Shown in pieces: positions 23,892 to 25,944 of a stretch of DNA of 25,944 nucleotides; the stretch's first letter is position 1, and each line of letters starts with the position of its first letter. This DNA is from Lentimicrobiaceae bacterium. GTDB lineage: Bacteria; Bacteroidota; Bacteroidia; Bacteroidales; WCHB1-69. The stretch spans positions 1 through 25,944 of the forward strand of contig WQWP01000015.1 of the NCBI GenBank assembly GCA_009787485.1, read 5' to 3'. Below the pieces are notes generated by a model that was not told where the DNA came from, did not search any database, and was given only the letters and a program-made list of their open reading frames with translations. A program made the position numbers and the translations under genes.

Positions 23892-24116
23892 TCAAGGAAC
23901 CGGATCATACCCACTCCCTCCCCACGGGTTACACCGCACAATCCGTTTTATGGTAAGCCAGCTGCCTTTCAGCGCCCCATGTTTCTGTATCGCTTCAACG
24001 CCGTATTGCGAGCAAGTGGGCACAAAACGGCATTGCTTTCCTAGAAAAGGGGATAATGTGAATTGATATACTTTTATCAATGCAATGAAAAAAACTGAAA
24101 AAATTTGATTAATCAT
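23892..24116 (-). CDS. yidD: YidD membrane-insertion efficiency factor
   Basis: A 74-residue small membrane-associated protein thought to help YidC-dependent insertion. It has an N-terminal hydrophobic or amphipathic helix (about 5-20), then YQFTLSPFLGKQCRFVPTCSQY with Cys29 and Cys35, and RIVRCNPWGGSGYDPVP with Cys62, all diagnostic. The length is normal. It usually lies in the rnpA-yidC region in other phyla; here it is apart from these genes, next to proS and the RAYT element. Confidence 0.95.
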   Translation of the reverse strand: MINQIFSVFFIALIKVYQFTLSPFLGKQCRFVPTCSQYGVEAIQKHGALKGSWLTIKRIVRCNPWGGSGYDPVP

Positions 24117-24138
24117 TGAATTTTATATAAACTACCCC

Positions 24139-24177
24139 GTCTCGCTTCGCGAGACACCCCTTCAAAATTTGAAGGGG
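24139..24177. repeat. Double hairpin between yidD and proS
   Basis: Hairpin 1, 24139-24155: GTCTCGC-TTC-GCGAGAC, 7 bp. Hairpin 2, 24157-24177: CCCCTTCAA, AAT, TTGAAGGGG, 9 bp. On the plus strand a T-rich stretch follows, but no plus-strand gene reads into it; on the minus strand, the direction of proS, no T-tract follows hairpin 2. It may act as a processing or termination structure for proS, or be another REP-like unit. Confidence 0.55.
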
Positions 24178-24198
24178 ATTTTCTTTCATTTTTATCTT

Positions 24199-24238
24199 TT
24201 AATTCCTAATTCTTAATTCCTAATTTCTAATTCTTAAT
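24199..24238. repeat. Short tandem AATTCCTAATTCTTA-type repeat at the end of proS
   Basis: AATTCCTAATTCTTAATTCC followed by TAATTTCTAATTCTTAA is an imperfect tandem of about 10-11 bases. It reaches into the proS stop codon at 24234-24236, so the stop may have been supplied by the repeat. Simple-sequence origin is likely. Confidence 0.45.
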
Positions 24239-25706
24239 ACGCTCTCGCAAACACCACCCGCCGCGCAGAAGCTTTCCCCGTTAAAATACACTTGCCTTCT
24301 TCTTTCTCGCCATCAAACGGAATTACACGAATGGTAGCTTTGGTTTTCTCTTTGATTAATTCTTCCGTTTCGGTCGTGCCATCCCAATGCGCGAGTATGA
24401 AGCCGCCTTTGTTATCTAAAATGTCCACAAATTCTTCCCACGTATCCGCTTTGCGTGTGTTTTCTTCTCTGAATTTCAACGCTTTATTAAAGATGTTTTG
24501 TTGAATGTCTGTTAACAACGTTTCAATATGATTTGCCAAGCCATCGAAAGAGGCGGTGTGTTTTTCAAGCGTATCGCGGCGGGCAATTTCTACCTGGTTA
24601 TTTTCCAAATCGCGCGGTCCGATAGCAATTCTAACAGGAACGCCTTTTAACTCATATTCGTTGAATTTCCAGCCGGAACGCTTGGCATCGTCATCGTCAA
24701 ATTTTACAGAGATATTTTTCGATTTTAATTCTGCAGATAACGATGTTACTTTTTCTCTAATGGCTTGTAACTGTTCTTCCGTTTTGTAAATAGGAATGAT
24801 AACCACTTGCAATGGAGCCAATTTCGGCGGCAGCACCAGTCCGTGATCATCGGAGTGCGACATGATGAGTGCACCCACCAAACGGGTAGAAACGCCCCAA
24901 GAGGTTGCCCATACATAATCCAATTGGTTTTCTTTGTTTAAGAATTTCACATCGAATGCTTTGGCGAAGTTTTGTCCCAAGAAATGCGAAGTGCCTGCCT
25001 GCAAGGCTTTTCCATCTTGCATTAACGCTTCGATGCAATAGGTATCTTCGGCGCCGGCAAAGCGTTCGTTGGGCGATTTTACGCCTGTTAAAACGGGCAT
25101 TGCCATAAAATTTTCGGCAAAATCGGCATATACATTCAACATTTTTTCTGCTTCAATCAAGGCTTCTTCACGGGTGGCGTGCGCCGTGTGTCCTTCCTGC
25201 CATAAAAATTCTGCGGTGCGCAAAAACAAACGGGTGCGCATTTCCCAACGCACTACGTTTGCCCACTGGTTGCACAAAATCGGCAAATCGCGGTACGACT
25301 GAATCCAATTCTTATAGGTATCCCAAATAATGGTTTCGGAAGTGGGACGCACAATGAGTTCTTCTTCCAGTTTTGCCTCCGGATCCACCATTACGCCGCC
25401 GTTGGGGGCGTTTTTAAGCCGGTAGTGCGTAATTACTGCGCATTCTTTCGCAAAACCTTCCACATGGTCGGCTTCCTTGCACAAAAACGATTTCGGGATA
25501 AAGAGCGGAAAATACGCATTTACGTGCCCGGTATCTTTAAACATTTTGTCTAACGCAGCTTGCATATTTTCCCAAATAGCGTAGCCGTATGGTTTTATCA
25601 CCATGCATCCGCGCACGGCAGAGTTTTCTGCCAAATCCGCTTTTTTAACGATGTCGTTGTACCATTTTGAATAATCTTCTTCGCGTGTTGTAAAATCTTT
25701 TGCCAT
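24234..25706 (-). CDS. proS: Prolyl-tRNA synthetase, archaeal/eukaryotic (type 3) form
   Basis: Class II synthetase that charges tRNA-Pro. It has 490 residues, typical for the short form without the bacterial INS editing domain. It starts near VIKPYGYAIWENMQ and has RPTSET at 120-125, motif 2 with RWEMRTRLF from 153 and EFLWQEGHTAHAT at 166-178, then an anticodon-binding region (about 285-390, VVIIPIYK and VRIAIGPRDLE), and a C-terminal domain ending RRVVFARAY. The terminal domain shows only one Cys (GKCILTG), so the zinc site of archaeal forms is absent. The long leader contains a TTTAAA-rich inverted repeat. Confidence 0.96.
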   Translation of the reverse strand: MAKDFTTREEDYSKWYNDIVKKADLAENSAVRGCMVIKPYGYAIWENMQAALDKMFKDTGHVNAYFPLFIPKSFLCKEADHVEGFAKECAVITHYRLKNAPNGGVMVDPEAKLEEELIVRPTSETIIWDTYKNWIQSYRDLPILCNQWANVVRWEMRTRLFLRTAEFLWQEGHTAHATREEALIEAEKMLNVYADFAENFMAMPVLTGVKSPNERFAGAEDTYCIEALMQDGKALQAGTSHFLGQNFAKAFDVKFLNKENQLDYVWATSWGVSTRLVGALIMSHSDDHGLVLPPKLAPLQVVIIPIYKTEEQLQAIREKVTSLSAELKSKNISVKFDDDDAKRSGWKFNEYELKGVPVRIAIGPRDLENNQVEIARRDTLEKHTASFDGLANHIETLLTDIQQNIFNKALKFREENTRKADTWEEFVDILDNKGGFILAHWDGTTETEELIKEKTKATIRVIPFDGEKEEGKCILTGKASARRVVFARAY

Positions 25707-25716
25707 AAAAAATATA

Positions 25717-25806
25717 TTTAAAATTTAAAGATTTAAAATTTAAAGGATTATTGGACAGTAGCTTGTAATTTGCAACTTTAAATTTTTAAATCTTAAATCT
25801 TTAAAT
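25717..25806. repeat. TTTAAA-rich inverted repeat in the proS leader
   Basis: The left arm at about 25717-25745 (AATTTAAAGATTTAAAATTT and on) and the right arm at about 25776-25806 (CTTTAAATTTTTAAATCTTA and on) frame a 30-nt spacer. About 23 consecutive bases of the left arm equal the left arm of the serS-transporter element at 4344-4430. If transcription starts just after the -7 box at 25820-25827, the whole palindrome is in the proS 5' leader. Confidence 0.6.
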
Positions 25807-25819
25807 TAGCTTTGGGCGG

Positions 25820-25827
25820 CGAAAATA
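25820..25827 (-). promoter_or_regulatory. Candidate -7 box for proS
   Basis: On the minus strand TATTTTCG followed by CCGCCC lies 114 nt upstream of the proS ATG, just beyond the stop codon of the upstream gene. It is the same octamer as before hutI, dsrC and DUF1599. Confidence 0.45.
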
Positions 25828-25839
25828 CAGAAAATAATG

Positions 25840-25944
25840 TCAATTCTCATTCAACCACTCCAACCACTCATCCGCCACTTTATCCCAATTAAAAACATCA
25901 TAATCCGGCTTGCCGTCTTCGTTTAGCGGAAAGAAATTATGGTC
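25840..25944 (-). CDS. C-terminal end of an unidentified protein (5' part outside the window)
   Basis: The minus strand is open from the window edge to a TGA at 25840-25842, giving 34 residues rich in Trp, Asp and Glu, ending VADEWLEWLNEN. Codon use looks like a real gene and the end abuts the proS promoter. The fragment is too short for me to recognise the family. Confidence 0.6.
   Translation of the reverse strand, partial: DHNFFPLNEDGKPDYDVFNWDKVADEWLEWLNEN

Noticed and set aside
1..25944. tRNA or rRNA genes
   Set aside because: The few intergenic stretches are short and none shows tRNA arms or rRNA motifs.

Overview
The window looks like a chromosomal segment of a member of the Bacteroidota, most likely order Bacteroidales. 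The evidence is a secreted peptidase with a type IX secretion C-terminal sorting domain, a FISUMP-domain surface protein, the DUF1599/BT_3928 gene pair, DUF4340, a class II prolyl-tRNA synthetase of the archaeal/eukaryotic type, and repeated Bacteroidota-style -7 promoter boxes (TAnnTTTG or TATTTTCGC). Most of the window is housekeeping. I see no rRNA, tRNA or CRISPR array, and both window edges cut through genes.

Layout, left to right. The first block is on the plus strand: a large exported FISUMP/InlB-like-repeat protein (5' end outside the window), upp, serS, a FucP-type sugar transporter, and an overlapping Cys/Met-metabolism PLP enzyme. Next, on the minus strand, hutI and a SpoU-type RNA methyltransferase overlap by ATGA. 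A plus-strand gingipain-like C25 peptidase follows. Then come, on the minus strand, an old-yellow-enzyme oxidoreductase and a DUF4143 AAA ATPase. A second plus-strand block holds DUF1599, BT_3928 (DoxX plus thioredoxin-like), mutL, DUF4340 and ribD. The last block is on the minus strand; its transcription order is a two-cysteine DsrC-like protein, thyA, rfbB and an HdrA-like flavoprotein. Finally there is a REP-associated tyrosine transposase (RAYT) inside an inverted repeat, then yidD, proS, and the C-terminal tail of an unidentified gene.

Intergenic DNA carries several structured elements. (1) Three tandem 32-bp units with a TTTCCG...CGGAAA palindrome lie directly upstream of the DUF4143 ATPase. 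(2) REP-like hairpins with a GTCCC...GGGAC stem form an inverted repeat around the RAYT. (3) Three different hairpins lie in series between BT_3928 and mutL. (4) A TTTAAA-rich inverted repeat recurs at several gene junctions. (5) A double hairpin lies downstream of proS.

The best candidates for something undescribed are the DUF4143 ATPase with its exactly periodic palindromes, and the minus-strand cluster that places a two-cysteine DsrC beside an isolated HdrA-like subunit with no dissimilatory sulfite reductase genes in view. Both are inferences from sequence layout.
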